Origin: Nonomuraea ceibae
Lineage (GTDB): Bacteria; Actinomycetota; Actinomycetes; Streptosporangiales; Streptosporangiaceae
DNA length: 45,948 nt
Direction of reading: 5' to 3'
NCBI RefSeq assembly: GCF_019396325.1
Contig: NZ_JAHKRO010000078.1
Coordinates: 1 to 45,948, forward strand
Positions 1 through 9,650 of this stretch are shown one piece after another. Position numbers and translations under genes: made by a program. The stretch's first letter is position 1. Every line of letters starts with the position of its first letter. A model generated the notes under the pieces. It was not told where the DNA came from. It saw only the letters and a list, made by a program, of their open reading frames with translations, and made no database searches.

Positions 1-70
1 GCTCCACCCGCCCGCCCAGCTGTATCCGACCGGCGACCCGGCCTTGGCACCCGTCACCGAGGCCGCCTAA
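1..70 (+). CDS. C-terminal end of a rightward gene (partial)
   Basis: A reading frame open from the window edge ends at TAA (68-70). Its last residues read LHPPAQLYPTGDPALAPVTE plus AA. Nearly every codon ends in G or C, as expected for coding DNA here. The stop overlaps the stop of the convergent 1099-aa gene. Too little is present to name a family. Confidence 0.55.
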   Translation, partial: LHPPAQLYPTGDPALAPVTEAA

Positions 71-3000
71 GATCCACTCACGGCACCTACCTCGTCGAGC
101 CTTTTACACCGCTCCGAGGACGCGACCTTGCGCATCCGCACGACGCTCCATTGGCCCTCTCGCGGCAGCGCTGGCGTCCCGTACGCGGCGAGCGCGAACT
201 CTACGGGGCCCCCGGTGGAGCCGGCCACCTCGGCCCGCACGTTCGCTACCCGCATCCGCTGCAGGGAGTCGCCGATGTGCAGCTCGCAGTCGACCGGGCC
301 TCCGACGGGGCCGTACCTGTTCAGGAGCGCGGCGAGCTGTGAGGAGTTCAGTGGCGTCTGCTGCGCGGCGTTCGGGCTGATCAGTTGAACGAAGCCGAGC
401 TGACGCTGGGCGGGGACCAAGCCGATGGGCCGGCCGTGCGGCCCGGTCATCTCGCAGGCCTGGCCTCGGTCGAGGTTCTCGAACCCGATGTCGGTGTCGA
501 AGTACACGGCCTGCAGTTCGACGCCGGAGCCGATGGTGACCCGCCGGGAGGTCTCCCGGATCTCGCGGATCTGGAACATTCCCCGCACGACGCCCGGGTG
601 GAAGACGCAGTCGCTGTCAGGGCGATGGAACAGGCCGGGCGTCGCGGCGACCCAGCCGCTGTCACGGCGGACGACCGTCCCGTGGCCTTCGCGCCGGATC
701 GTGATCCGGCGCACCACCTTCGCCATGCAGGGCCAGAGGATGCTCTGGATCTCCACGACCTCGTAGTGGGCGCGTCCGGTCATCACGCCGAACTCGACCT
801 TGGTGACGTCGACCGGGCCGGCGTCGTCGTTGGTCCAGGTGCTGAACGTGCTGGCGCCGTAGCCGGAGAAGTCGACGCGGGTCACCGGGACGCGCCCGAC
901 GTGGCCGCCCGCGCCGAACGCCGCGTTGAAGAACCCGTCGACGACGCTTCCCAGGACGTTGTGGGAGCCGTCGACGCTGTGCTGCGTCTGAATCGCCACT
1001 CCGGGCAGCCCACGCGATGTTGCCGCGTCGAGGCTGACCTGGAGCCCGCCCGTGTACGGCCCGAACAGGGGTGCGGTGAGGTTCAGCTGCGGACGTTCGC
1101 CGGGTGCGTGCTGGCCGTCCGTCGCAGGGACCGACGCGACGGCCTTGATGCCGAACGGCAGTGTGAACCGGATCGCCGCCCTGGCGGTGTCGCGGCCGGC
1201 GAGCGAGACCAGGTTGCGCAGCAGCGGTTCGGGGGCGAGTGGTGTCAGGTGCACCGAGTCGTCGCTCACCCCCAGCACCAGCGGCCCGCCGTCGTCCCTG
1301 GAGGCCAGCGGGTCAGGAAAGCCTGGCTCCAGGTCGTCCGGATGGGTGCGTACCGGCTCCCAGCTGACCTGAGGCAACGCGACCGCCCGCAATTCGGACG
1401 CGTCGGCGACCAGGGATGTCTCGCTGACCGACACCGGCGGCCGGGTACGCCGATCGACGCCGAATGCCGTGCCCAGCCCCCACTGGTCGGCGTTGCCTGA
1501 CAGGTCCAGCATGACGAGAGGCGGGTGCGTCCGCTCGACGCGCAGCGTCTGCTCCAACCGCCGTCCGAGCTCGCCGTCCACCTCGTCGTCGAACAGCGGG
1601 CGGCCGATCGGGAGCAGGCCGAGCAGGGCGTCCTCGTCGGGGGTGGCACCGCTCACCAAGAGCCTCGCAGCCGCGGGGAACGTGGCCCCCGACCAGGTGA
1701 ACACGGCGGTCACCCGGCCTCCCGGCTGCAGGTCGGGGCGGCGCATCGGGTCGAAGCCCGCCGCGTAGGGGTCGGGCAGGAAGGGGATGATGCCGCGCAG
1801 CCCGTACGTCAGCCGAAGCCCCGCTCCCTCGATCCGCGCCGCGTCGATCAGCAGCCCCACGGCGTCGAGGTCGAGGGGCGGGGTCGTCATCAGCAACGCG
1901 TTCTGCAGGGCAAGCGGTGCAAGCCGTTCCTGCTCCGGCTCGCGTTCGCCGACCAGGTGGATCCAGGTGCGGGTGTCGGTGTCCGAGATGCAGACACATG
2001 CCTGGGGTATCTCCACATGTGTCGGTGTCCCGTCAGCTTGCCGGGGTGGATCCAGGTGGGCGTCGAGCCTCGCCCGCACCGCCAGCACGTCGACACCTGC
2101 CCGCGACGACACGAACTGCAGCCGGAAGCGGCCTCGGTAACGCAGTTCGATCGACGCGCCCCGCCAGAGCGTCAGCTCCTGGCGCGCGATCGGTGGCGTC
2201 GCGCCGTCGCAGGCGATCGCCAGCTCCCGGGAGTCGACCGCGACGACGGCCCTTGAGGCAGTGTATCCCCCCGCCTCAAGGCCCGGCCAGGTGGCATGCA
2301 TGCCCTTGTCGACCACGAGGGCCATGGCGCCGATGTCAGCCGCTTCGCCCAGCTCGTTCGAGTCGGTGACCAGGCTGGTCGGCAGCAGCCATCCGCCCGC
2401 GTGGACCCGCCATGTGCCCTCGGGCCGCAGCAGGTTCGACCGTACGCCGCTCGGCGTCACCTCGCTCTGATCCGGCCGGTACGGCACCAGTACCCCATCG
2501 GTCAGGTCTTCCCAGACGGCCTCCTCCTGGCCGGGTGTGAGGGTGACTGCGGCGCCGAACACCTCCAGGCCGCCGCCGTCGGCGTTGATCAGGTACGCGC
2601 CCGCGTGGGAGAAGTGGAACTCGGCCACCGTGGGCCGGATGGCGGTGGCCTGTCCGGCGTCCTGTCCGGGGCCGGTGGTGGGGGAGGGGACGGCAGGCGC
2701 ATCCAGGGTGAGCGTCAACAGGCAGTGGGCGTGGGCGTGGGTGACCAGCCGGTCGCCGAGCCGTTGGGGAGGGTCTTCGAAGGTGAGCGTGCCCGATGAC
2801 ACCCGGAGCCCGGTGAAGCCGTGCGCGCCGGCCGCCAGCGTGGCCGCCTCGATCCAGACGCTTCCGCGGCCGAAGGTGTACCTGCGGTCGCCGTCGCTGA
2901 CCGCATCGGCCGGCAGGTGCAGGAAAGGCACGGTTCGCGGGCGGCGCTCCACTCGTACGAAGTCGATGGCCTCGATGAGGTCGTAATACACGAGGCGTTC

Positions 3001-3366
3001 CTTGGCTTCGAGCATCGGGCCGAAGGTGCGCGCGGTGTGGTGGCCTCCGGTCCTCGCGGGGAACGACGCACCCTGGTGGGCGCCGCGTCCCGGCAGCTCC
3101 CGCCGAAACAGCCGTGAGCGCGGCGGCCCGGTACCGCTGGAACGCTCGGCGACGGCCTGCGCCACGACTTGCTGCAGAAGGCCCACCGTGTCGCGGAACT
3201 CCTCGGAGCTGGGCACCCACGGCGGCACGCCGCTGCTCGGCTGGTCGAAGAGGCTGTGCGCCAGCCGCCACCGCAGGTCGTCCAGGTCCTCGTAGGTCGC
3301 CGGCGACACCGGATCCAGCGCTCCGGTGACGCGGAACAGCTCGGTGAGGACTTCAGCGGAGTTCAT
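67..3366 (-). CDS. Large unrecognised protein, 1099 aa
   Basis: One uninterrupted 1099-residue frame with strong GC3 bias, so a real gene, but I do not recognise the family. No signal peptide or membrane segment is evident. The N-terminal ~60 residues look helical (begins MNSAEVLTELFRVTGALD). The rest is rich in V, T, G and D with alternating hydrophobic residues, suggesting a multi-domain beta-rich protein, possibly structural or adhesive. No catalytic motif could be picked out. It converges on the partial gene at the left edge. The 538 bases upstream hold no other gene, so it appears to be transcribed alone. Confidence 0.75.
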   Translation of the reverse strand: MNSAEVLTELFRVTGALDPVSPATYEDLDDLRWRLAHSLFDQPSSGVPPWVPSSEEFRDTVGLLQQVVAQAVAERSSGTGPPRSRLFRRELPGRGAHQGASFPARTGGHHTARTFGPMLEAKERLVYYDLIEAIDFVRVERRPRTVPFLHLPADAVSDGDRRYTFGRGSVWIEAATLAAGAHGFTGLRVSSGTLTFEDPPQRLGDRLVTHAHAHCLLTLTLDAPAVPSPTTGPGQDAGQATAIRPTVAEFHFSHAGAYLINADGGGLEVFGAAVTLTPGQEEAVWEDLTDGVLVPYRPDQSEVTPSGVRSNLLRPEGTWRVHAGGWLLPTSLVTDSNELGEAADIGAMALVVDKGMHATWPGLEAGGYTASRAVVAVDSRELAIACDGATPPIARQELTLWRGASIELRYRGRFRLQFVSSRAGVDVLAVRARLDAHLDPPRQADGTPTHVEIPQACVCISDTDTRTWIHLVGEREPEQERLAPLALQNALLMTTPPLDLDAVGLLIDAARIEGAGLRLTYGLRGIIPFLPDPYAAGFDPMRRPDLQPGGRVTAVFTWSGATFPAAARLLVSGATPDEDALLGLLPIGRPLFDDEVDGELGRRLEQTLRVERTHPPLVMLDLSGNADQWGLGTAFGVDRRTRPPVSVSETSLVADASELRAVALPQVSWEPVRTHPDDLEPGFPDPLASRDDGGPLVLGVSDDSVHLTPLAPEPLLRNLVSLAGRDTARAAIRFTLPFGIKAVASVPATDGQHAPGERPQLNLTAPLFGPYTGGLQVSLDAATSRGLPGVAIQTQHSVDGSHNVLGSVVDGFFNAAFGAGGHVGRVPVTRVDFSGYGASTFSTWTNDDAGPVDVTKVEFGVMTGRAHYEVVEIQSILWPCMAKVVRRITIRREGHGTVVRRDSGWVAATPGLFHRPDSDCVFHPGVVRGMFQIREIRETSRRVTIGSGVELQAVYFDTDIGFENLDRGQACEMTGPHGRPIGLVPAQRQLGFVQLISPNAAQQTPLNSSQLAALLNRYGPVGGPVDCELHIGDSLQRMRVANVRAEVAGSTGGPVEFALAAYGTPALPREGQWSVVRMRKVASSERCKRLDEVGAVSGS

Positions 3367-3904
3367 CGCGCCCGGCTTTCCTCATGCCCTGGTCACCCCA
3401 ATGCCGCGAGCGCAGGGTGGCCGCGGAGAACCGGAGTGGCCCCCTGCGTGCGTCCGGACCTCGCCGCCGCCGTCAGTGTGGTTGGTCACGTTGCCCTGCA
3501 TGGCACGTCGCCCGCTACGCCCCCCGGGCGATCCGCCCCTGGCGGCGTTCTTCTGGAACCGATCCTACGCGAACAGTGACGGGCTGACCACGCTTGTCGG
3601 TGCGTGTCGCAGCGAGTGCCGCCAATGGCGGAGCATGGACACCCGCGGGAGCGGATGGTCCTCATGTGATCGGCGCGAGGCGGCTGCCCTGTGGTTCCTC
3701 GGTGAGCTGCCGGCCTGTCTGTGCCGCCCTGGGGTGCCTCCATCGGCGACGAATCCGGCGGCCAGAGTTCGGCGCGCCTCCCCTTGGCGCCGTCACTGAC
3801 GAGTACTCCCTGTCGTGGCTTCCTGCTTTACAGGCATGATCATGAAGGGAGTGGTCGAGCAGTTCTTCCCTTGCAGGAGCTCCTCGACCACTCGAATGGT
3901 GGGT
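3367..3904. other. Intergenic region without a supportable gene
   Basis: Lies between the start of the 1099-aa gene and the stop of the secreted-protein gene. Frames here are Arg/Pro/Ser-rich with no codon bias, so I call no gene. It must contain the promoter of the 1099-aa gene and carries the hairpin at 3849-3893. Confidence 0.5.
3849..3893 (-). terminator. Hairpin downstream of the secreted-protein gene
   Basis: Perfect 11-bp inverted repeat GAGTGGTCGAG (3849-3859) and CTCGACCACTC (3883-3893) with a 23-nt loop. It begins 12 bases beyond the stop of the leftward gene. Position and symmetry suggest a transcription terminator, although no clear T-run follows. Confidence 0.5.
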
Positions 3905-5449
3905 CTACGGGACATAGATGAAGATCGCCGAGGCGATGTCGGCGATCACCTTGATGTCGTCCCCGACGTTCGACTCGGGTTCTCGCGGGTTGTATGTGAT
4001 CGACAAGGCGCGGGTGGCGTTGCGGGTTCGCAGGGCGTTCCAGATGGGGTTGCGCTGGAGGCCGGCGTCAGTCAGTCGCCATGTCTGACCGTTGAAGGTT
4101 TGCCGCAAGGTCCACAGCACGATGTGATCGGCCCCTGTGCGGAGCGGGGCGTCGATGCGGTCCTGGATGAGGCGGTTGGCGCTGGTGGCCGTGATCGCGC
4201 TGGTTGCGCCCGTGTGGGCCAGACCGATTTCGCGGCTGCCGATGTACAGCCCGGGCACCCGGGTCTTCCAGCTGAGCAGTCGCAGGCGTTGCCAGAGGTT
4301 GGCAGCGGCGGCCTTCGTCGTGATCTTGAATTCGGCGTACTTGTCCGCGAAGAGGCCGCCGGTGATGTTGACGGCGTCGACGGCCCCGCTCAGCACGTAG
4401 CTTTCGACGCGTGCCAGAGTCAGCAGGGGGTAGGCCTGCCGCATGGCCTGTGCGCAGCGCTGGTTGGAGCCGCAGCCGAGTTCGGGGATGACGACGTCCA
4501 CAGCGATTTTGCGGCCGGCCGGCAGAGTAGCGCGCAGGGTGCGTGAGGTTTCGGTGACGAATTGGCTGATCTGATCTTCGTCGGTGAATCCTCTCAGCCC
4601 GAGGTCGTAGGCGAGTTTCACGCCGACGACACCGGGCCGGTCGGCGAACTGGCTGAGCTGCTCGGCTGACGCCTTGAGGTGTTCGGGCCCTTGCTTCCAG
4701 GCGTTGACGAGGTCGGTTTCCAGCCAGATGCGGAGCCCGTGGGCGCGGGCCTGCGCGAGCGCTTGGGTGACAGGGTCAGCGGGGTCAGCGGGGTCGTGGG
4801 CCTGGGTTGGCGCGCTTGTTGTGGGTGATGCCGACGGGGGCGTGCTGTGTGAGGTCGGGCCCGGCTGGTGGGCCGGGTCGCTGTCAGCCGGCTGATCGGG
4901 CAGCGCGGCCGTGGGGGTGTCCGGTGCGGTCGGTAGGCGTTTGTCGGGAGAGACCACCATGACGGCAGGCTCGTCTGCGCAGGCGTAGTGGGGATTGCGG
5001 CCAGGTCGGCAGATGCCGCCGGGGGGGTCAACGGGTTTGCCGGTGTTGTCGACGCAGTGGTATTTGCCGTCTGGCGCCTGCCAGAGGCACACGAGCTGCT
5101 TGTTGCAGTTTTTGAGGGGGTTGATGGTGGCGTGGTGGCTCTTGCCGGAGTCGAGGCAGAAGTAGGTGGGGGGATGGGAGCCGGTCTGCTCGGAGGCGGA
5201 GGACATGGTGGCTGTTGTGCTGGGGGCCGGCATCTCGCCTGGGATCAGACTGATGTGATCGCTGGCGTTGAGGTTGTCCAGGCACTGCTGGTAGGCAGGC
5301 GTCCCGGGGGTTTCCCAGACGGCGCAGGCGGCCTCGTTGCCGGCGCTGCGGTTGGGGTTGGCGATGGCTAATCCGACGGAGCCTGTGACGGCCGCCAGGA
5401 TGATCGCGGACAGGATGATCAGATGCCGTGTGGGCCGGAAACTCTTCAT
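3905..5449 (-). CDS. Secreted protein with Cys-rich N-terminal part and barrel-like C-terminal domain, 514 aa
   Basis: The start at 5449 is chosen because AGGAG lies 6 nt upstream and because it opens a classical signal peptide (MKSFRPTRHLIILSAIILAA, then an Ala/Gly-rich stretch). An upstream in-frame start at 5536 would add 29 residues and bury the signal. After the signal come about 150 residues with paired cysteines, then a Pro/Thr/Ser/Asp-rich linker, then ~290 residues alternating hydrophobic strands and helices. The last part has stretches such as GVVGVKLAYDLGL and IAVDVVIPELG, reminiscent of a TIM-barrel glycoside hydrolase-like fold. Catalytic residues cannot be assigned. It probably acts outside the cell. 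The gene upstream on the same strand encodes another exported protein, so the two may form a unit. Confidence 0.7.
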   Translation of the reverse strand: MKSFRPTRHLIILSAIILAAVTGSVGLAIANPNRSAGNEAACAVWETPGTPAYQQCLDNLNASDHISLIPGEMPAPSTTATMSSASEQTGSHPPTYFCLDSGKSHHATINPLKNCNKQLVCLWQAPDGKYHCVDNTGKPVDPPGGICRPGRNPHYACADEPAVMVVSPDKRLPTAPDTPTAALPDQPADSDPAHQPGPTSHSTPPSASPTTSAPTQAHDPADPADPVTQALAQARAHGLRIWLETDLVNAWKQGPEHLKASAEQLSQFADRPGVVGVKLAYDLGLRGFTDEDQISQFVTETSRTLRATLPAGRKIAVDVVIPELGCGSNQRCAQAMRQAYPLLTLARVESYVLSGAVDAVNITGGLFADKYAEFKITTKAAAANLWQRLRLLSWKTRVPGLYIGSREIGLAHTGATSAITATSANRLIQDRIDAPLRTGADHIVLWTLRQTFNGQTWRLTDAGLQRNPIWNALRTRNATRALSITYNPREPESNVGDDIKVIADIASAIFIYVP

Positions 5450-5618
5450 GTGAGCTCCTGTCGAAGGGACGGAGATGGGGACGGGGGCGGGGTGCCGCGC
5501 TGGTGCCGATCCGGGGCGTTGGCTGCGCACGGCCATGCTCAGCAGCGGAGCGGACCTGGATCGGCAGTGACTTGAGCAGAACCGGCGGCAGTGTGGTTGA
5601 CGCCGGGCTTGAGGTGCG

Positions 5619-6617
5619 TCAGTGAGGGCTGCAGTTGCTCCAGTAGCCGCCGCCGGTGGTCGAGGGGGAGACCACCCAGGTGCCTTTGTCCTTGGCGATG
5701 TCCCAGGACACGGTCAGGGGGAGAGTGCCGCTGGCCGTGCTGGTGCCCTTGGTGGTGATGCCGTCGCCGGCGTTGGTGCCGCGCCAGGTGATGGTGATGG
5801 TGCCGGATTCGGTGCGTGCGGAGCCTGGGCAGCCGGGTTCTGCACGTGGGGCGTTGATGGTGAAGGAGCCGTCGGCGTCGACGTTGATGCGGTCGGTGCC
5901 GGTGGCGGACCAGGTGCCTGTGCCGGGGGAGATGTTGACGCTGATGGAACCGCTGCGGCCGCTTCCCAGCGAAAGGGTGGTGCTGGGCAGATCTGCGCGG
6001 GGAGCGGGTGGCCGCTGCAGGGAGGGTCTGGGGGTGGAGGGAGCGGAGGTGGTAGTGGAGTTCGAGGGTGGTGTGCGGGGTTCGTTGTGGGGGCTGCGGG
6101 TGGGCTCGAGGCGCTGTTGCGAGGTTGGGTCTCGGGGGGTGGGTCGTCCGTCGGGATGTTTGGTGCTCTTTCGTGTTGTGGGCCGGGTGGTGGGTCGCCG
6201 GGTGGTGGAGGGCTTGGCCGGCATCGTGAGGGCGGGTTCGGGTGTGAGGTGCGGGTCGTGGGTTGGCGCGGGAGGGGCGTAGGTGTCGAACGGCAGTGGC
6301 CCGAGGTCGATCTGTGTGTCCTGCTCGGCCATGCCGGTGGCGGGGGGCGCGGGCGGTTCGAAGGGGTTGAACAGCATGGTGAGACAGATCAGTCCGACGA
6401 CTGCCACTCCTGTGGGTAGGCCGGCGCGGCGTAAGAGCCTGGTATCGGCGGCGATCGAGGCGGGCTCCGGGTCGCTTGGTAGGTAGGGGTTTCGGCGATG
6501 CCGTCCTGGACCTTCGTGCGCTGACGGCTTGTGCGGGCCTCGGGATGGCTGTTGCCGGCAGTCGTCGACGGGTGCGGGGCGGGAGGGGCAGAGGAACGCA
6601 AGTGGACGCTCCTTCAT
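5619..6617 (-). CDS. Membrane-anchored Thr/Pro-rich protein, 332 aa
   Basis: The ATG at 6617 is preferred over the GTG at 6626 because AAGGGG sits about 8 nt before it. Residues 1-65 are a polar cytoplasmic tail. One hydrophobic segment follows (GVAVVGLICLTMLF), then a long Thr/Pro/Arg-rich linker, and finally a ~110-residue beta-type domain rich in G, S, T and I. The layout fits a type II membrane protein displaying its C-terminal domain across the cell wall. Function is not recognised. It lies upstream of the secreted-protein gene on the same strand, about 170 nt away. Confidence 0.65.
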   Translation of the reverse strand: MKERPLAFLCPSRPAPVDDCRQQPSRGPHKPSAHEGPGRHRRNPYLPSDPEPASIAADTRLLRRAGLPTGVAVVGLICLTMLFNPFEPPAPPATGMAEQDTQIDLGPLPFDTYAPPAPTHDPHLTPEPALTMPAKPSTTRRPTTRPTTRKSTKHPDGRPTPRDPTSQQRLEPTRSPHNEPRTPPSNSTTTSAPSTPRPSLQRPPAPRADLPSTTLSLGSGRSGSISVNISPGTGTWSATGTDRINVDADGSFTINAPRAEPGCPGSARTESGTITITWRGTNAGDGITTKGTSTASGTLPLTVSWDIAKDKGTWVVSPSTTGGGYWSNCSPH

Positions 6618-6843
6618 GCGTGTCACCCCTTTTCCTGAATCCTGACAAGAACCTCAACTATCAGTTGATGGCAATGGCCAGAATCTAATGAGGATGCATT
6701 GTCGCAGGCGACGCATTGTCGGCGTCACGCAAACATTGTTTCCGTTTTGTGATCCAATTCAGGCAGATGAGCACAACGGGCCCCTTGCCGTCGTCAACGG
6801 CGATGGCAACCCCTAGCGCAGGACACCGAAAGGCCATCCACCC

Positions 6844-7287
6844 TCACCCCCACGTGCGCCGAGGCCAGAACGCGCGCATCTGGCCACATGAAGCAGGGCC
6901 GCCGTGTGCAGCGGCTCCACACGAGGCCGCTGCCCGATCGCCTTCCCGCCACCAGACGCTGCTCTCGCCGGAGGTGACGCACTCGTACGCGGTCGCGGCC
7001 TCGCGGGTGAGAATCGCGCGGTCTTCCTGATTCACCAGGGCGGCGACCTCTGGTGCCACGTTCAGGGCTTTCACGTAGCAGTCTCCCTGCCTTGGAGAAG
7101 CTATGGCGGAGGTTCTTCTCCAACAGCGCACGCAGGTGGCCGTCTCTGCCCATCCGGAAACCCGGCAGACCGGGCACTTGTTCCAGTGCTCGATGTAGGC
7201 GGAGAGCTCGGCTCGTAGGTGGGTCGGGGCGGGAGTGGCGCCCCGATCGACCGCCATCATCAGGCCATTGCAGTAGTTACACAGCAC
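6844..7287 (-). CDS. Small CxxC (zinc-ribbon-like) protein, 147 aa
   Basis: GTG start preceded by GGAG at suitable spacing. Three CxxC pairs occur in the first 55 residues (CNYC, CPVC, CVRC), which suggests a metal-binding fold. The middle (NVAPEVAALVNQEDRAILTR) is helical; the last ~35 residues are low-complexity and less convincing, so the true stop could be affected by an indel. It lies just downstream of the recombinase on the same strand and may be cargo of the same element. Function unknown. Confidence 0.5.
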   Translation of the reverse strand: MLCNYCNGLMMAVDRGATPAPTHLRAELSAYIEHWNKCPVCRVSGWAETATCVRCWRRTSAIASPRQGDCYVKALNVAPEVAALVNQEDRAILTREAATAYECVTSGESSVWWREGDRAAASCGAAAHGGPASCGQMRAFWPRRTWG

Positions 7288-7375
7288 ACCTTCTCCGAAC
7301 TACCAGTGCGATCTTCCTCGTTGAGGTCGAGATGCACGGGGGTCGTCCGTCTGCCGGGTTCTGAGAGAGGGGCGG

Positions 7376-8861
7376 TCAGAGGGTGCTGGACCGCCCGGCG
7401 ATCTGGTTGAAGGTGGGCAGGCCCAGGTGGATCACAGAAGGCTTGAGTGCGGCATCGAGCTGAGTCAGCTTCTCCTCGGCGCCCGCCAGGCTGATCTCCA
7501 AGCCCTCGACCTCGCCGAGCCAGCCTTCACGCTGAGCTTCGGCGATCCGATCAAACAGGTTGTCGCGGATCTCGATCAGGCGGTCACGCTGGGACGGTTC
7601 AGGCCGGAGGAGCGAACATCGGACGCAAGCGTGCTCGTGGATGCACGACGTTCCGAAGGCCCGAGCGCAGGTTCCCAGAGAGCTTGCGCTTCTCGAAGTG
7701 GGCGAGGAAGGCGTCCCACTCCTCGTTCGTCGGGGTCCGGTATTCCTCGCTGGGACGAAGCGATCGTTGACGGGCGATGAATGCGCGGTGCGCTTCGATG
7801 GCGTCTGCCGGATAGATGGCGTTGTAGCCCATCGTGGTGTTGATGTCGGAGTGACCGGCCAGGACCTGTGCGATATGGGGCGGCAGGCCGCTGCGGATTG
7901 CGTCGGTGATGAAGATTCTTCGGAAGTCGTGAGGAGCGAAGTCGAGGGGCTTGCCTGCGGAGTCGGTGAGCCCGGTTCGTTTCAGGACCTCGTTAAGACC
8001 ATCGCGGATCATTTGGCGGGACACCGGCGTGCGCTGGCCTCCGTATGTCCACTGGAACAGCAGCGGCATCGGCGGGTTCCAGATCTTCTCCGCAACGTCG
8101 TAGATGGGCAGCATCGGGATCGCGCCTGTTCGAGGGTCACGGCCGCGGGCGATGACCGTGCTCAGGACGTCGGCCAGCTCTGGGCTGACAAGGAGAAGCC
8201 GTTCCTCGTCTGTTTTCGAGGGAGCGACCTGAAGCAGAGGCACTATGTCACCGCTGGTGGGCAGCTTGTATTGGATCAAGGCGTGATGGCTGGCCTCCAG
8301 CATCTCCTCGATCCGGACACCGGCGTGCTGCAGGAATTCGATCGTGGCCCAGGCCCAGAATGCCCGCTCCTCGAGCAGTCCCAGATGAATGCGTCGGCCG
8401 GACTCGTCGTAGGCCCGGAACGGAGTCGACGAGTCCTTCTTCTGGCGCGTGTAGGTCCTGCCTCTGAACATGAACTGGCCGCCGAGTGGGGCGACTCGGA
8501 GGGCGTCCATCCCCTCCTGGGCCTCCGTCCAATTCGCCCTGGCGGCACGGACAACGGTGGACAGCGCGGGCAGTCGTTCGCAGTCTCGTGCATCCGCACG
8601 AGTAGCCCGGTTCCACTCGATGTCGAGCGCCCACAGGAACCGCCACCAACGCAGCAGGTCCATGCCGTATGACCGGACCGTGGAGGCGGATTTGCCCTCT
8701 GCCTGCAGCTCGGCGAAGAAGGCCCGGACGGGGCCGACGACAATGCCACCCTGGTCGACTATCTGGTACGGCGCCCACTGATCGCCGGCCTTTTGTAGCC
8801 GGCCCAACTCGGGCAGGACGAACGTCGCCAAGTCCCGCTCGGGGACATGACCTTGAAGCAT
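7376..8861 (-). pseudogene. Tyrosine recombinase/integrase, frameshifted near its 3' end
   Basis: Codons 1-392 encode a core-binding domain followed by a phage-type catalytic domain. The tyrosine-recombinase residues are visible: R183 (GVRIEEML), K216, H311 and R314 (PHDFRR), H337 (AGHSDINTT) and Y346. This enzyme would integrate and excise a mobile element. Around 7672-7684 the frame is lost. The uninterrupted +1 frame then reads LGTCARAFGTSCIHEHACVR, a Cys/His-rich motif typical of these integrases' C-terminal tail. It continues through a helical stretch and ends at TGA 7376-7378. Without the shift the protein would be about 494 aa. In the main frame a short unrelated tail ends at 7599. The catalytic residues are all before the break, so partial activity is possible. 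The cause could be a true mutation or a sequencing indel. Confidence 0.85.
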
Positions 8862-9650
8862 CCCGAGAAGCTAGCGGAGAAACGCGTTGACCTGCAGAAC
8901 ACATGAGTTAGTTCGGTCAACGGGCCGCGAACCCAGCTGTGAGCGTGGCAGTGGTCACTCACGCGCGGATGTTCGATGCCCCCGCACACCTCACATGGTC
9001 CCTGGGGGCGTCCCAGTTTGCGGAATCATTCGCGGCCATACTTGACCGGCTCGTCTGCAGGCTCTTGCACCACACGTCCATCTTGGCAGCCGTCCTGCTG
9101 CCAAGAACGAGCTGACCACCGAGGCTGATCGGGCTGCTCGTAATCGCGGTAGCAGACGGTGAGCGAAGGTGGGTGTACCGCGCCCTGTCTCAACCAGCTA
9201 TGAGGGCAACTCCAATAACGCCACAGTGCTCTGAGTCTGGTTGGTTCCTGACTCCCATCCTGCCTATGCATGAGTGCCTTCATGAGTTGTCTGGATTCGT
9301 CTTGTCCGGGTGGTTGTTCGTTGGTCGGTCGCTAGGGGCCGTGCGGCGGGAGATAATGGCGGTGGTCAGGTTGAGTGCGGCCACGGCCAGAGGAACCAGG
9401 GCGGGGATCAGATCTTTCACGGTCTCTCCTGCGGATTACTCCGGCGCGGTTTGCTGCCGGCGCACCTGAGTACAGCTCCGGGCGCGGGCGTTCGGCCGCG
9501 CCAGCGGACCAACCCGGAGAAAACCACCGCTGGGCGGAGCAGGTTCGGGCAGGCTGGACACTGTCAGCCGTGTGTGGCAGCCCGAGTGTTCGGCAGTGTC
9601 CGGCGGTTGCGGCGAACAGCCTCGGTGCAGTGCCCGAAGGGAGTCTGCCG
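8862..9650. other. Intergenic region between the diverging integrase and STAND genes
   Basis: About 790 bases with no frame showing coding bias or a good ribosome site. It must hold both promoters. I looked for a tRNA 3' end or direct repeat that could be an attachment site and found none. Confidence 0.4.

Noticed and set aside
385..1500. 371-codon rightward ORF inside the 1099-aa gene
   Set aside because: Typical opposite-strand frame in GC-rich DNA; third positions follow the leftward gene.
8862..9650. Search for an attachment site or tRNA next to the integrase
   Set aside because: No tRNA-like fold or repeated segment found here or elsewhere in the window, so no att site is claimed.
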